Below, piece after piece: positions 10,816 through 27,164 of a stretch of 64,000 nucleotides of DNA. The position numbers and the translations under genes are program-made. The stretch's first letter is position 1. Each line of letters begins with the position of its first letter. This DNA comes from Nymphaea colorata. Taxonomy: Eukaryota; Streptophyta; Magnoliopsida; Nymphaeales; Nymphaeaceae. A model generated the notes under the pieces. The model saw nothing but the letters and a program-made list of their open reading frames with translations, did no database searches and was not told the DNA's origin. The stretch is from NCBI RefSeq assembly GCF_008831285.2, contig NC_045139.1, positions 15,358,354 to 15,422,353 on the forward strand, in the 5' to 3' direction.

Positions 10816-13434
10816 TTAAATCATACTACTGGGACTTTGTAAAACCACCATTCCACTGTTGTCTGTTCCGAGCACTTGTACTCCAGAATTATCTATCCGA
10901 AGAAAATTTGACTGCACTGCAGAAACAATTTGTGATGCACCTTCATTTGAATTCTCAGGAATTCCCAACTTTACAAAGAAAATAGCAGTACAACCCTTCC
11001 CCAAACCCTCACTTTCAAGCCAAATGTGTCCTCCCATCAAATTCAAGAACCTGAGTCAAACACGTCAGGCAGATTAGAAGATACACCAATCAAAAGAATA
11101 ATGGTTTCCATGGGTGGTAAAGACAACCATAAGCAAAGAAAACTCTTATCCGCCAAAACTTGAATGGTATACTATGCCAAATAAAGTTGAAATTAAATGG
11201 AATACCTTTTACAAATGGCAAGACCAATCCCTGCGCCACCAGGATTTCTATTTGCAGAGTTACCAGCCTGTGCAAACTTGGTAAACAATATTGGAATGTC
11301 CTGTGGACTAATTCCTGAACCTGAATCCTTAACCTGCAGAATCAAAGTCTCCAACTATGTTAAAAAAAAAAGCTGCTTGGCGATCCCCAGGTTGCAGCAG
11401 GCCTGGTGCATACAAAAATCAAACCATAAACAAAACATGGTTTCTATCTATACCTGAACTTGCAAATAGAAATGACGATCACTTGAGACAGGGTGAAAAT
11501 CAGGAAGCCAAGCATCCTTCAAAGATTCAACTTTTGCAACACTTGCGATGACATATATGCTTCCTTCCTTTGAGAACTTGACAGAATTACCAGCAACATT
11601 GAGAAGAATCTGCATAAGGCGTTTTTCATCTCCCACAGCATATTCTGGTAAGTCTGGAGACAAACTCAACGAGACAGATAATTTCTTCACAAAGGCTATG
11701 GGTTTTACCAGGTTAATAACCTGCAATACATATTGCAAACAAACTCAGTATGCGTAACTTCCTGCCTCGTGAAAGCCAATTCAGTCTAACTCCGGAAGGT
11801 TATATGATTGATAGGCTGAGGAAGTACCTCTTTAAAGACAGCGTGAAGATTGAAAACTTCATTTTCAAGCTCAAAGCTTCCATCTTCAAGCCTTGAAAGG
11901 TCCAAAACATCATTAATAAGTGCCGCCAAAAGATTGCTACTTTTTAGAATGGTCTCCACCATCAGACGCTGTTCTGGAGTTAGATCAGTTTCTAGAAGTA
12001 AAGAAGCCAATGCAATGATTGCATTCATAGGAATCCGCATTTCATGATTCATAACAGCCAAAAAGTCATTTCGAGCACGAATAGCCATTTCTGCTTCTCT
12101 ACGTGCCAAATCCAGTGCAATATTTTGCTCCATGAGTTTATCTCTTGCCCGCATTGACTCTTCTAAAATTGCAGCATGGGAAAGAGCTACTGCAACCTGA
12201 AGCATTTAGACGAGAAATCAAGTAGTCAGGAAGTGTGAATACACATGGCTGGTTGATGTCAACTAAAAATGAATTCCATCAGCAATGCTTCCTGAATCAA
12301 AGTCGGAGACCACCCAAGGTGGAGATGCATTTAAATACAGCCATCAGAATTACGTCTTCAAATCTAAGTGGTGATCTCCACATGAAGAGAGAGAGAGTGA
12401 GTGATGCAAATCTCTCGTATGAAAAGGCATTACTAAGCAAAGGCATAAGAAGACGTAGAATCTGGAATGCTTGGCATATGGAATGCTGCAACGATGCAAT
12501 CAAAGCCGCAAAGATACATCATACTAACCTGGTCAGCAACCACTTCAACAAGCTCCAGTTCATGGACATGCCACTGCCTTGCACTATCTGAAGGGAGCAT
12601 CAGCACCATTAAAGCATAACGTCTTGTGGAAAAATCTGGCCAGTCATTGATTTGGAAATTTGACAGATGTAAAAGTGGGACACGTACTGCAACAACCTCG
12701 CCAGGCATGTATCTCCCTGATAGTGGTCTAACCCTGGCCATGGGACAATTTGGTGAAATTTTGACAGCCCGATTGGTACTAAAGACCTGAGTCACCACTG
12801 GATGTTGGATGTGTACAATGGAACCAACTGTATTCTGGTAACGAAGGGCATGGGAGAGCTGAAGATCCAAACCTGTTCGAGAAGGCATCCAAAGGGCACA
12901 CTCTTCTAAAGCCAAAGTTCTACCAAGCTCAACAAGAGTGGTCTTCAGTATAGTATCTCTGTCAAGGGTACTTCTAATTTCATGAGTAAGCATTCTCACA
13001 TGTCGGCCTGTTTCTTCCTGGGTTCGTATCAAGCCCATCTCTCTATCAAGCTCAGCAGCCTTGTTTTTCAAAAACAGTTCCCGAGTTTTTACACTTAATA
13101 AATCAGGAATAATGTGCACAAGCATCAAGGCCGTTGCACATGACACAACTGCAGTAAGAACTTTAGCAACAGCCATTACAATTGCAACTGTTTTTGAGTG
13201 TGCATTGAATGTCCATAAGTTGATAAGATGAGTTGCCCCACAAAGAACAATAAATGCACCAAATTGCACTAGAACCCATCTGTATGGAAAGACTGAAGAC
13301 TTTTTGACAAAATAAATAAGCTCAAGAGGGATGGAGAAATAAGCAAGAGCGATAAAGAAGTCTGATATATACTGATATTTTATCAATAGCTCATCCGCAG
13401 ACCACTGAGGCTCAATACAATCACATGACTCCAT
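10816..13434 (-). CDS. ERS1: Ethylene receptor, ERS1 type
   Basis: Five coding exons on the minus strand: 12529-13434, 11828-12196, 11454-11720, 11206-11333, 10816-11050 (1905 nt, 634 aa). The N-terminus has the dimer cysteines C4 and C6, three membrane helices and the copper/ethylene ligands C65 and H69 in CGATH. A GAF domain follows (TREL..., [19 protein letters not shown]). The histidine kinase part has the H-box [10 protein letters not shown] with H353, N-box [15 protein letters not shown] (G1), FTKFAQ (F) and [10 protein letters not shown] (G2). The protein stops after the kinase with no receiver domain, which separates ERS1 from ETR1. It acts in the ER membrane as a negative regulator of ethylene signalling with CTR1 (known for the family). 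Odd: the H-box reads RIPMN where I recall RTPMH in ETR1 and ERS1. A leader intron is likely, since an acceptor (CAG read on the minus strand) lies just above 13484. Confidence 0.96.
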
Positions 13435-16165
13435 CCTCTTATAGATATGTATAATGTCACATTCCTGGAAGTAGTGCTACATCCCTGAGAAAAAAGAACA
13501 AATCTATGCAATTAGTACTGCTTATTGGCTGAAAATGCAACTAAGAGAATCTCTCAAGCTATACTTAAATCATCATTTCATGGTGAAAGCATGACAAATG
13601 AATCACCATGGACTATTCTGACATAAAAGAACGGCAATACCTTAGAAACAATAAGCTCTAATATATTAACACATCGAATGGTAATAATATCCCAAAAAGG
13701 CTTATACATGAAGAATAACTTATCTTCCCTTGCACAATAACTACATTCAGCATAAGCAAATGTTATTGAAGTCAGTAAATCTCTTCAGTCTTCACAACCA
13801 CTGTCTTACAGTATGTGGAACATACCAGATGGCGATTTTACTTAATTCGTCATAAGAATTAAGTGTCTCTTGCAAACTTGGTAACTTAGAGGCTTCTACT
13901 GTGGACTCAAAAGGGAAACTCTCAGTGTATCTTGATGAACAGAGAATTTTCCACACGATTCAGGTTACAATATCATGCCATTAAGAGACTATTTGATCGA
14001 AAAACCCGGTCCTTTCAAAATATCATTACTGTACAATGACACCAGTCTTGGATAAAAATCTATGGACCACTTGAACACCCTTGTTGACAATCCTTTACTC
14101 CCATAGCATCTAGGTTCCTCAAACAATGTGATATGTCACTGTAATTTTTTACTCTTCCTCTACTCATAATGCTACCAAAATATTCTCGCAAATTATGGCC
14201 AATAACATGTATACATAGTTGAATTCAAATCCATGGACAATGGAAGGAGCAGCAAAGGTGAAAAAATAACAGTTTTAATTTCATCTTTCTGCTTGCTTTT
14301 ATGAGGTAAGCAGTTGTAACTTTGGCTCGTTGGATGCACACTATGTCAAGTGATGCCGAGTCGCCGACCATTTACTTAAGATTCCAAGTCGCCGACCATT
14401 TACTTAAGATTTCAAGGGAAGTCGAAAAGCCTTCAGGAAGCAGCTAGCAGGTATCAGTTAAAGTACCACACTCTCGTATATTATCCCACATGACAGGAAA
14501 AACTGGGATCCCTATCACATAAGTCATACATGATAACAACCTGCTATAACGAAAAGGGAAATTATGCTTGCTAGTTAGACATCCATGCCCACCTCGATCA
14601 GGGAGCACCTCAATATCTGATTACTTGTAGTAACTGGGAGTCCTATTACACCTAAAAGGCTAAAACTGTTCTTGTTTCACCAAACCAGGTTCAGAACTTC
14701 AGCCCTTTTAGTGATCGTGGAACCAGTACAAGGTTACCAAGTATATTCTGGTGGTTCAGATATACCCTGCCCATTTCTTTTATACTACTATGAATTTGTC
14801 TTGCTTCCTGGCCTAAATTTTTGAAAAAGTTCTTTTTTCTTCTCTTGTCTAGCTAGCATTTTATGAATATCATTACGGCATATGGAACAAGCAAGATGGG
14901 AGTTTTACTTAGCTGCTCACGAGAATCAAGTAGAAGTACCTACCAGTATGCATATAGAAACCAAGCATAACTGATAATTCTGGAACTACCTATTTTGCCA
15001 ATCAATGTGACAAATTCAGTGAGGACATTCAAGAAAAGAAACATTCATTGCCTAGTGTTCCAAGATAACATCGGAAGCAATGAAGCATCATTCGGTTGAT
15101 GGTACTTAAGAAGGAGAATTCTTCTTTCAGTATCTTTAACATTAAACCGTTACGTTGTGCCTTTCTTAGAACTTCAACGGAACTGAGTGAGAAACTGACC
15201 TTATCTTATGAGAATGCCAATGGAAAATAAAAATAAATAAATAAAAAGATCAAAGGCCGCAGATAATATTTCTTAATTCTAGAGGTTTTTCTGCGATCTT
15301 TATCAAGAAACGGAGAACTGTTCTAATACCCCAGCCAGCCTACTCCTAATTTAGGGATGAGAAGGCAAAATCTTGTAGCTGCATTTACTGAAGACCCATG
15401 TACAGTAAACTGATAAACTGGAAATATTACCATCTTCCATACAAAAGACACAAGATAACCCACTTTCTGCAAAAGGTTTTTCTTTTTTTTTTCACTCAGA
15501 ACACCCAAGAAACGAAACAAGAACATACTTAAATTATGGAAAACTGATGTTACAAGGTTTGATAATCCTTTTTTCCTTTCCCAGTCATAATTCAAGATTC
15601 TGTACCCAACAAAACTAACTATAAAAGAAATTGGTCATCTGAAAACTAAGGGAGCGAAAAAGAGAAACGAGAACAGAAAACAGCCGCTGCCACAATACGG
15701 CGAAAAAGAATTCTGCAAGAAAAGAAGAAATTTAAAAACTAAAGAAAGAATCAAACGAAATTAGGAGGAAAAAACAGAAAAAGGTCGGTCGCAGGAAAGT
15801 AACTGGAGCTAAATCTTCAGATAAACATCGTGAGCATAATGCTGCCCCACTGACTCAAACATGGCAAACTCAAAGCTAAATTGAATCACGAGGTCACCAA
15901 CAAGAAAAGAAGAAAAAATCACTCGACATAAAGTACAACCAAGTTCTCGGCTTAAAGAAATTATTAGCGTAGAGGACAAGGGACTCAGAGAGACGGTTCA
16001 CAGTGAGTATCCAGATGCAACCCCAAATAGCCGAAAACGAAATCCCCAAAAGAAGAATTCGGCAGGGAAGAGGAACAGGAGGAGCAGAAGATCACGCACC
16101 CTCGAACTTCATGGCTTTACTCCTCGTTTGCCTTCCCTATTCTCGAGCCGGAGATTTAGCATGTT

Positions 16166-16202
<37 letters not shown>

Positions 16203-16260
16203 ACAAAGAGAAAGAGAGAGTCTCTATCTGTGTGCGGGTGTTCAGTTGCGGACTATTTAT
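13435..16260 (-). other. Leader intron and promoter region of the ethylene receptor
   Basis: No coding exon seen. A minus-strand splice acceptor near 13485 leaves a ~50-base leader exon before the ATG, so most of this stretch is probably a 5' leader intron, a known feature of subfamily I receptor genes. It contains a 28-bp tandem direct repeat (14359-14386 and 14387-14414, containing GTCGCCGACCATTTAC) and a (GA)13 run at 16171-16196, which would be CT-rich in the transcript and near the transcription start. The exact donor and start site could not be fixed. Confidence 0.55.
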
Positions 16261-19200
16261 TAGTCCGGACGGTGTTTCTGAGACGGTTGATGACTTCTTT
16301 TTTAGCTTAAAGAAGAGCTCTTTTTGCTTCTCGGCTTTTCTTTCTCTCTTTTTTCTTAGGAGGGGAGTGCTTTCAGACAGAAAGGGAAGGACCAGATTTT
16401 TTCTTCACCCCAGGAGAGAGAGAAGATCGAAAGATCTCCATTTGTTCACTTTACTGAGTTTGAATTGGCTGGAATGCCGTTCTTTTCTTGATTTGGTAGA
16501 TCCAAATCACGGCTTTTCAACGTGGTAACTTGTTTCAGCAATGGTCTCACTCTCAACACTCTTGACTTTCCAAGTTGAATGGGACTCAGTAGGCTCCCAT
16601 ATTAATTGGTGTTGCTAAAATCCACTTGAATCAGCGATTCAGCATAAATCGACAGATTCAAAGTTAATCAGCCTCAAATTTATGTGATTTGACTTTATGT
16701 CTTTTCCTACTTTCACTTTCACAGACATACTACAATGCAGTTGAACGAATATCTTTGAAACTTACGCGTGATTTCATCATTTCACTACAAACTAGGCATT
16801 CTTTTGTAAGATATTCAAGACTAACAATCTCGTGATGGATGCAGCAGTGGTCATATATAAAAGACTTCTGACTTGAGACTCGGAAAATGCATGTGCATGT
16901 GGGTGCATGCACGCAAGTCTTCTTTCCCCCTTTTTCTAATTACTCCCACTTGCTCCCAATGCCCCCTTTCCCTTAAAGGTGACACCATGCCAACATGGTC
17001 AAGTTGGTCTCACAACTGGAAGGCAGACTGGGGCGTCATCCAGTTGAACTGAACTTTGAGTCTAGAAAAGGAATCCATGGAGACGCAAATGTGTTGGTTC
17101 TAAGATGAGAGCTCTAAAAGATAACTCTCCCAATGTATATTTAACCAAGGGAGGCTTACAAACCTTCAAGTTGAAGAAGAATGTCAAGAGTAGAGTTTGA
17201 TATATCCTTGACATAATTTGATGAAGATCTGCCTAACTTTCGGTTATTCGACTTATGCATGTCTTCTAATGCTTGCACCTGAACTTGTACAGCTGCCTTG
17301 GAAGGTGGCATACCAATGTTCATATTAGCGGGTTCATTTGCCACTATCACTATAAATAAACTCGAAATTGTGAACTGGACACTTATTTGATGGGGTTCCG
17401 CTTTCTACTCAGGTTCCAAAGCAGCCGTAGACACTAAGAGAAGAAAGAAAGGGAGAGAGGTTTCGGTTCGGCCTCTTCAGGATCTTCCCCACCCCCTTTG
17501 CACCCCTTTTTAGTAAATCAAACTTGTGTAGTTTTCCCTTCGTAGGTTTTGAGGATCTAGCATAACTTGAACTCAAAATTTTACGCTCCATGAAATTCAA
17601 GGGGTTTGGTGCATCGGCCAATTCCTTGCATAAGCCGATGCGGCCATGGACCCTGGGAACAAGGGAGAAGAGGAGCAGTGGCATTCCATGGTTTACTATA
17701 GAATGGTGCTAAAGGTTGCCATCCAAAAGGTGGAGGCATGCACCTTGTTTGCATGCACTTCTAGGCTTCACAAGGACACGCTCAAGCTTTTTCTTTCATG
17801 CGTTCAAATAGCTCTTAATTATCAACAACTAGTTAAAAGCGTCGCGTTACTGGTTACAGAAGCAGAAAGAAAACTAAAGTCACTGAGTAGCTACGTTGCT
17901 ACCGTGCAATCGGAGAGTTGTTTCCAGAAGGAAAGAGCCTAATTAAGATCATCAAGTTCAATAAGATTAAAAATTGAATACTCTACATGCCTTGATCGAA
18001 TCTGACAGTAGTCTGCCTTTCCATACATAACATCAAAGACACGTCTGGAAAAGAAGCCATGGAGTTTTAAGTTGCCGTCGGAGCGACAAAGTCTCTCTAC
18101 TGGGATGTGATTTGCTCGAGTTCAAAAACATGAGGAAAAAAAAAAAAAACAATAAAGCAGCTTCAAAGGGGTCAGCGGGCAGGGAAAAAGTGCATAGAGC
18201 CACATGCTTTCCACGTGGGAACGGGATTTTCCAATTGGTAGAGATACAGCGCATAGTTCATGCAAAAGGAAGGGAGGAAAATGCTTAAAACAGGTGGCCC
18301 CTCCTGTGAATCCCGTCTGAGGAATCTGCTTCTTCTGCGTCTGTGGGTAGAATTCTCCGTTGGTTTCGTATGAAAAGGTTTTTGTCCATTTCGTATGCAT
18401 GGGGTGCGGTTGGAAACGAAGACCCTCCGCCCCCTAAAGTGAGGCTCCAAAACATCACATCCCTTACCTTAAATGACAACCATGAAAAAGTCATTTTTCA
18501 TTAATGAACATTTTCCAAGAGTCATATGGTTCTCAACTGCTTTTTCAGAAATCACGGGTTAGCACATGTGTCCTATGTAATGATCATAGGAACGTGAAAT
18601 AGACCCTACTCTACCTCATCCAATGGACACACACACTCTCCCCCCCTCCTAGAGAGAGAGAGAGAGAGAGATTCAAACCCACAAGGCGCTAGCAAAATAA
18701 AATTTTTCAATGGATGACCATTTGTGATCCTCTTCAATAAAAATCATTTGGTTGTTTAATAGGTTGTCTTATTTTCGTTTAGCAGATATGAGGTCATCAA
18801 GAAGACTCAGCTTATTAAGGCTCCACATGAAGAGTCAAGGGGAAGAACATCTCCATATCGCTGGTTGCAGATATAAAAGGACCAGAGTCAGATAGAGATC
18901 TCTTAGCAATTGGGTATTGCTTGATCAGACTTGGGGTATTGATAACAAAAGATCTCCCACGAATTCATCAAGAAAATCATGGACCAAGTCGACCACTAAG
19001 CTGATACTGTCTATGTTAAGACGTAACCCATTTTACTAATTATGAGGTTTCAAAATCATTTTACTAAACTTTTGTCTCAAAAGCGACTGACTAGGCGCTA
19101 TGCCTTAGTCAGCTTACGTTTCATGATCCGCCTTCTCTTTCTTCCCACCAGCATGCATCGCACCTGATCCATTTTCTTCAAATATCAATATCACTACATT

Positions 19201-19787
19201 AATAACTTATTTTATAAAAACGGCACCAAAGCCTTCATCGTATGGACAGTCAGAGCCTCAGGGGATTCAGCCATTCAATTATATAACGATGGTAACTATA
19301 CAGAACTACCACATTCAGTGTTCAGATACGCAAGTCATCGTTCTCAAGAGCTGGCCACGTAGCTGCGACATTGCTTTCATGCTCTTGACTTCACGCGCTG
19401 TTAACAGTAGTTACAAGAATGATGGACCACGAAACGGCGATCATTCAAAGAGCATCGTTTTCCATAATTAACTAGAGATAGGTGACATAAAAGAGCAACC
19501 AGAACAATTTCTCTAAAAAGATAGGCACTTTATCATGAGTAACTAAAAGGTGACGACAATTAAACGAATATCTCGACATTGGGAGCTTATAATATGAATA
19601 GAGCCTCACCTATACAGCCACGGAAAAAGCATCGCGTACCACAAGACAAAATGGAAAGACGAGAGAAATGGGAGTGTAAACAAAGTAAAAAAAAGTTGAA
19701 CGATAATAAAATAGAAGTGTCTGAAGCTCAACTCCACAGAATATCAAAAAACAATGTAAGGTTACATGGCAAAAATGAGGAACAAAC
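16261..19787. other. Intergenic, no recognised gene
   Basis: Probable divergent promoter sequence next to 16261, then AT-rich spacer. Several 60-100 codon frames between 17150 and 18500 show no family motif and no consistent splice structure. A (GA)n run lies near 18652-18671. I see no transposon ends and no RNA gene. Confidence 0.45.
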
Positions 19788-22219
<2,432 letters not shown>

Positions 22220-22380
22220 GACGGCGGATGATCAGGACACAAAGCCTGCAACAACGACAGTAACAAGGGGCTCGAGTGAAACGCAGCGTCGAGGTGCAAG
22301 ACTTCCCTCGGGAGAGAGAAGCAAAGGAAGGATGATATGTTTTTAAAAGGACTTCGAGGGAGGCGGAGAGGGGAGCTTCA

Positions 22381-22390
22381 AAAACCCTAG
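22381..22390. promoter_or_regulatory. Telo-box-like element upstream of RPS23
   Basis: AAAACCCTAG lies about 160 bases upstream of the RPS23 ATG. Telo-boxes (AAACCCTA) are known in promoters of plant translation-apparatus genes. Function here is inferred from the motif and its position. Confidence 0.5.
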
Positions 22391-23606
22391 CTCCTCCCGT
22401 TTTGCTACCCACGCCTCGGCGTAACTAGATCGGGTTAGTATCTACAGTAAAGACCCGGTTTATTTGGTAATCTCATGGGTTGGCTCGACCCATAACGGCG
22501 GGCACGCAGGCCCCAATTCACTGGACCTGGGTTAGCCCGATAAGTTGTTAGGCCAAATCGAACTGGATGCAGCAATCTATAAAGACCTAAACCAGTTTGA
22601 GATAAATGTTAAGATAGATTTGGATTTTAATTTTTAAAGAGTAAACCATCTTACATTTAAGATTTGTATTCATCTCATGTGAGACCCCAACATTTAGAGT
22701 ATTTAGTGTTTAATTTTAAGCTAACTAAACCTTAATTCAATTGTTAATCGAACTACAAACACTAACAACATGGAACAAATACAGGGGCCTGCATCTCAAT
22801 ATGGGGTGAGTTTTCACACCCGCCTCTTACGCTTTCAATATGTGGTCACTCGGAATTGGATCGATTTAGTCTGATCTAATACAGAGAAACACGATCCGAA
22901 TGTTAAGGGGATTCGGACTCTTTAGTTTACGTGGTTTTGGCGACTGGATTTGAGACCGAGTTCAGAGATTCGGCAAGGATCCGAAATCGGTATCAAGAAA
23001 TTAAAGTCCGGACCTGATACAAGCAAGAATCCGGTTCAGGAAGATTCAATTAGGCCGGATCAGGTACACGGTAGATCCGAACTATTTATATCTCCAAGCG
23101 CGCGCGCGCGAACGTCGGTGCAGTCGTTTTAAGATTTCAACGGAAAGGAATCCTCGTCAACCCTCCGCTTCCCATGCTTCCTCCTCCTCCTCCTTCTTCG
23201 TCGCATTCTTCTCTTTGCCAGTGCTAATCTTCTTCAGATATTCACTGCAAATTATAGTTTTCCGATCTTAGCTTCGTCCCTGTCTGGAAGCTAACTCTCG
23301 CTCGATCGGAGGTAGTTGCTTTCTTCTTACGTGCTCTGTTTGGGCGTCGTTAGATCGACGCCTTTCTTCTCATGAATCCTCTCCGAGAGATCTTAGCTTC
23401 CACCTCGACGGCCAAGTAGACCCGTCGATTGTCCTGGCATGGTTTTCCGTGGATTTCACTGATGGGTCTTGATGGGTACCACCGAAATGCGCGCCATTGG
23501 CGTCGTTTTTGAGACGAAATTCTAGCTGCATTGCCTCTATGCGTGAAATCGAGCTCGAATTTGTAGGATTTCTGGCGTTGGATTAGGGGCGGGGTCTCGT
23601 AGAGCG
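22391..23606. other. Divergent promoter region, RPS23 / transporter
   Basis: Separates two divergently transcribed genes. It has a (CG)n run near 23098-23111 and a CT-rich stretch with CTCCTCCTCC near 23180. From about 23110 the sequence is probably the 5' leader of the transporter and contains several short upstream ATGs, for example near 23462. No coding exon was recognised. Confidence 0.5.
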
Positions 23607-26600
23607 ATGAAGGGAATACTTCCGCTTCAGTCGGGGAAATCTCCCGCCGGAGGAGGTGCTGGCGCTGGCGGCCGATTGTTTACGTTCGGGCTCGTCACTT
23701 CTTGGTACGCTTCCAATATCGGAGTCCTTCTGCTCAACAAGTACCTGCTTAGCAACTACGGGTTCCGATTCCCGATCTTTCTGACGATGTGCCACATGAT
23801 GGCATGCTCGATCCTGAGCTACGTGGCCATTGCTTGGTTCAAGCTGGTGCCGATGCAGATGGTGCGGTCGCAGGTGCAGTTCATGAAAATCACTTCCCTT
23901 AGCGCCATCTTCTGCGCTTCGGTTGTCAGCGGGAACGTCTCCCTCAAATACCTCCCTGTTTCGTTTAATCAGGCGGTTGGGGCGACCACCCCTTTCTTCA
24001 CCGCTGTCTTCGCCTACATCATGACGTTAAAGCGAGAAGCCTGGCTGACGTATGTGGCGTTGATTCCGGTTGTCACCGGAGTCATCATAGCAAGTGGGGT
24101 TAGTCAAGCTCGGTGCTCTGTTTTCTTTCGATTACTTTGGTTGCAATTTGTCTGGAATGGATTTCCCTTTCATTTAAATATTGCCTTGCAATGTCGTTTT
24201 GGTTTGTTAATCATCTTATAGCGTGACGCGTTTAAATAGTTCCATTGAGCTTTGACTGTAAAATGGTTTTCCTTTGATCCTCTCGTTAGGTGGACATTTA
24301 GTTCTTTTCCCTTCTCCGGTCGATAATCAATTCCTTTTCTTGGTTTTTCTAGATGCAGTGGGATGTTTGATTTGCGATTTTATGATCCTCCTGCGTTTCA
24401 TTTTTGTTAATCATATTGTAGGGAAAACTTGGCAGTTGAAATTGGAAGGCAGTCTCTTCTATGTTGCCAAAATGTGTCATTCGCTTGTTACCGCCGGAGG
24501 AGCAGAACAGGATCATGATTTTGGTGTTTGATGGTTTAGTCTTTCTGGATACGCATTAACCGACCTTGTTGATGTTTGTCGCAGGGAGAGCCGAGTTTTC
24601 ATTTATTTGGATTTATAATGTGCATTGGCGCAACTGCTGCGAGGGCGTTAAAGTCAGTACTCCAAGGGATTCTGCTGTCTTCTGAAGGGTACTACCTTTG
24701 CTACTGTTACTTTTCCTGGGTTGCCGTTCTCTATCGTTAAAGGGAATTAGGATTCCAGGACAATAAAAGACAGCGCTACTCTGAGTTGCCTAGCTAGATT
24801 GGTAACACGTCTAATTGGATTCTCTTTTTAGTGTCAGTTGTAGTTACAGCCTTACAGGAACTAGTCTCATGCTGTGCACCTATCTATTCATGTGTGCCTT
24901 CTGGAAACTTTTTCCTAAGGTGCATCCTTGTTTAGCATTCCAGTCCTGCTAGTTCTGGGTTCTACATATTTTTTCATGTTCTGTGAGCGTTAGCATCTTT
25001 CTGACCCTTCTTACCTAAACTGAAATCAAATAAGTGAAAGGTGTGCTGAACCTTATTTGCTTCTTCTTTGTAGGGAAAAGCTGAACTCAATGAATCTTCT
25101 TCTCTACATGGCTCCCATTGCTGTTGTGCTTTTGCTGCCTGCCACATTGTACATGGAGCCAAATGTGCTGGGCTTCACCATTGCACTCGCAAGGCGTGAC
25201 ATCCGAGTTGTTTGGTATTTGTCATTCAATTCATCATTGGCATACTTTGTTAACTTGACCAACTTCTTGGTCACCAAACACACAAGTGCCTTGACTCTGC
25301 AGGTATGTCGTCCATTAATTGTGTCATTTACTATTTCAAAAGGCACCTGCATTATATTTGGATTAATATATTTACAATTTCTTTCGAGCGACTTATATAA
25401 GCACATATCTAGTTGGCTTCTTTTGTAGACTAACAAGCTCTGTTTTCTGATTAATTTTTCATAAGTTGGTGTTTGTCTATTTTTAAACTGCAAAAGTCAA
25501 CATCAATGAAATGAAGAATGAAAGATAAACTTCCTTATGAAAGACAAACTTTCTGATAACTTGACATGGAGCTGCAGATTTTCATTGCTGATATATGGCA
25601 TTCAATTGGAAATCTGGTTTTTGATTCGTTATTTAATATAATATGGCACGATAGTTACTGGCTGTATGCCTCTGTTTATTCCCATTTATTGAATTGAAGA
25701 GGGTGACAATGTTAAGTATTATACATCATGGTCAGTAACTTCACACAAATTTTCGGCTATTCTTCAAAGGAAAGAAATAAAAGTACGTACATCTTGCCAG
25801 ACTCTTTTCCTTGTGGTTCATGTTTCTTTTTTCCTTATTGTCTTAGCCTTTCTTCCTGAAATTAGAGAAACTAATAGTTTCAAGACGTTAGTCGCTACCT
25901 GTTTGAAACATGACGTGAATAACACAGAAATTGAATAAAGAAACGATACCGTTTCAAATTTTCTTGTATGGAGTATGTGAACAATGATCTTGACTTGCGT
26001 AGCAGCAGGATGTCAAAAAGGATATTCTAGCATTCTGAAGCTATTTCTGTTACTGCTGCTAATTAACGTGCCCTATCTTTTGGCACCCTTTTATTTTTCT
26101 CTTTTAAATTTTTTTTTTTTGTTGGGTTCAACCTGGCATTTGGTACTGTGGTGAAAATGAGAACCTTCTCGTCTTTTTCTATGGCTAGGAGTTCAAATGC
26201 TTCATTATTAGCAAGAAACTCAATTATGTGAAAGAATGGATTGTGGTAGCTTTTGGCGTTCTGAAATGGTTGCAAACAATGGGAACATATTATCTTTGAA
26301 GTTTGAACCATTTTGACTGTCTATGGATGATTAGAACTACTGATTTGCCTGTTTCGGAGTCGAACGCATGGAGAAGTTGGCTATGTGCACTCGCCAAATG
26401 GTATTTTTGGTTGCTAATTATATGCGCTTCTCTATTAACCAAAATACCATTTGGGGAACGCGGCATGTCAAGTCAGTCTCATTCTCATTCTCAGGTATCA
26501 ATCCATGTGAAAGAAGTCTGCTTGGTATTCTCCAACATCGGCACTTTCTTTGCCTGGGGAGAAGGTAAAACGCTCATCACTGGCTGCAGTTTGGCAGGCC

Positions 26601-27164
26601 TCCAATTCATAAACACCGGTTCTACCAAACACCCCCGCACGGCCGCACCCCATTCCTCCTGCTTCATCTTTGTTGAAAAGATTGCTTCATTCCGAGCTGA
26701 ACCTGTGATGGCCTGTCAACTTAATGACCTTTGCATGTTGCCCGAGCAAAGTTAGGAGATCAATTGTGGATAGTTCTCTTAAATGATGACATAAATGAGA
26801 TGTTAGATTTTGGTGAAATGCCAGAATTCTTGCAGTTTATTGAATGTTATGGACATGAAATCTCTTGAAAGAATTCATATTGAGGTGTTGCTCCTCACCA
26901 CTTGGAAAAGATAAAAAATACTACTTTCTCATACCTTTGGCGATGGAACCTTTTTATGGAGACACTTTTAGAGTTCTGAAGTTTGTGTTATTTCATGAGT
27001 CTTCACCTATCCTGCAGGTGCTAGGCAATGCAAAAGGTGCAGTTGCTGTGGTGGTTTCTATCTTGCTCTTCCGCAACCCTGTCTCTGTAACTGGCATGCT
27101 TGGTTACGCTCTCACGGTTATTGGTGTCATTCTTTATAGTGAAGCTAAAAAGGGGAGCAAGTGA
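23607..27164 (+). CDS. Nucleotide-sugar (UDP-uronic acid type) transporter, UUAT/KVAG group
   Basis: Four exons: 23607-24098, 24585-24688, 25074-25302, 27018-27164 (972 nt, 323 aa); all junctions keep frame. After a Gly/Ala-rich head, the protein runs through about ten hydrophobic helices: [92 protein letters not shown] and the tail [13 protein letters not shown]. These blocks match, from memory, the Arabidopsis At3g11320/At5g05820 group of the plant triose-phosphate-translocator-like family, some of which carry UDP-glucuronic and UDP-galacturonic acid into the Golgi for wall polysaccharide synthesis. The C-terminal di-lysine-like KKGSK is noted. Substrate is inferred from the group. The 1.7-kb last intron carries a hairpin repeat. 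Confidence 0.92.
26394..26454. repeat. Inverted repeat in the last intron of the transporter gene
   Basis: Arms CCAAATGGTATTTTTGGTT (26394-26412) and AACCAAAATACCATTTGG (26437-26454) pair over their whole length with one extra base in the left arm, around a 24-base loop. It looks like a small hairpin or the end of a MITE; no target duplication was found. Confidence 0.7.

Noticed and set aside
17156-18494. Several open frames of 60-100 codons on both strands
   Set aside because: No family motif, no splice pattern and low-complexity content; chance frames are more likely.
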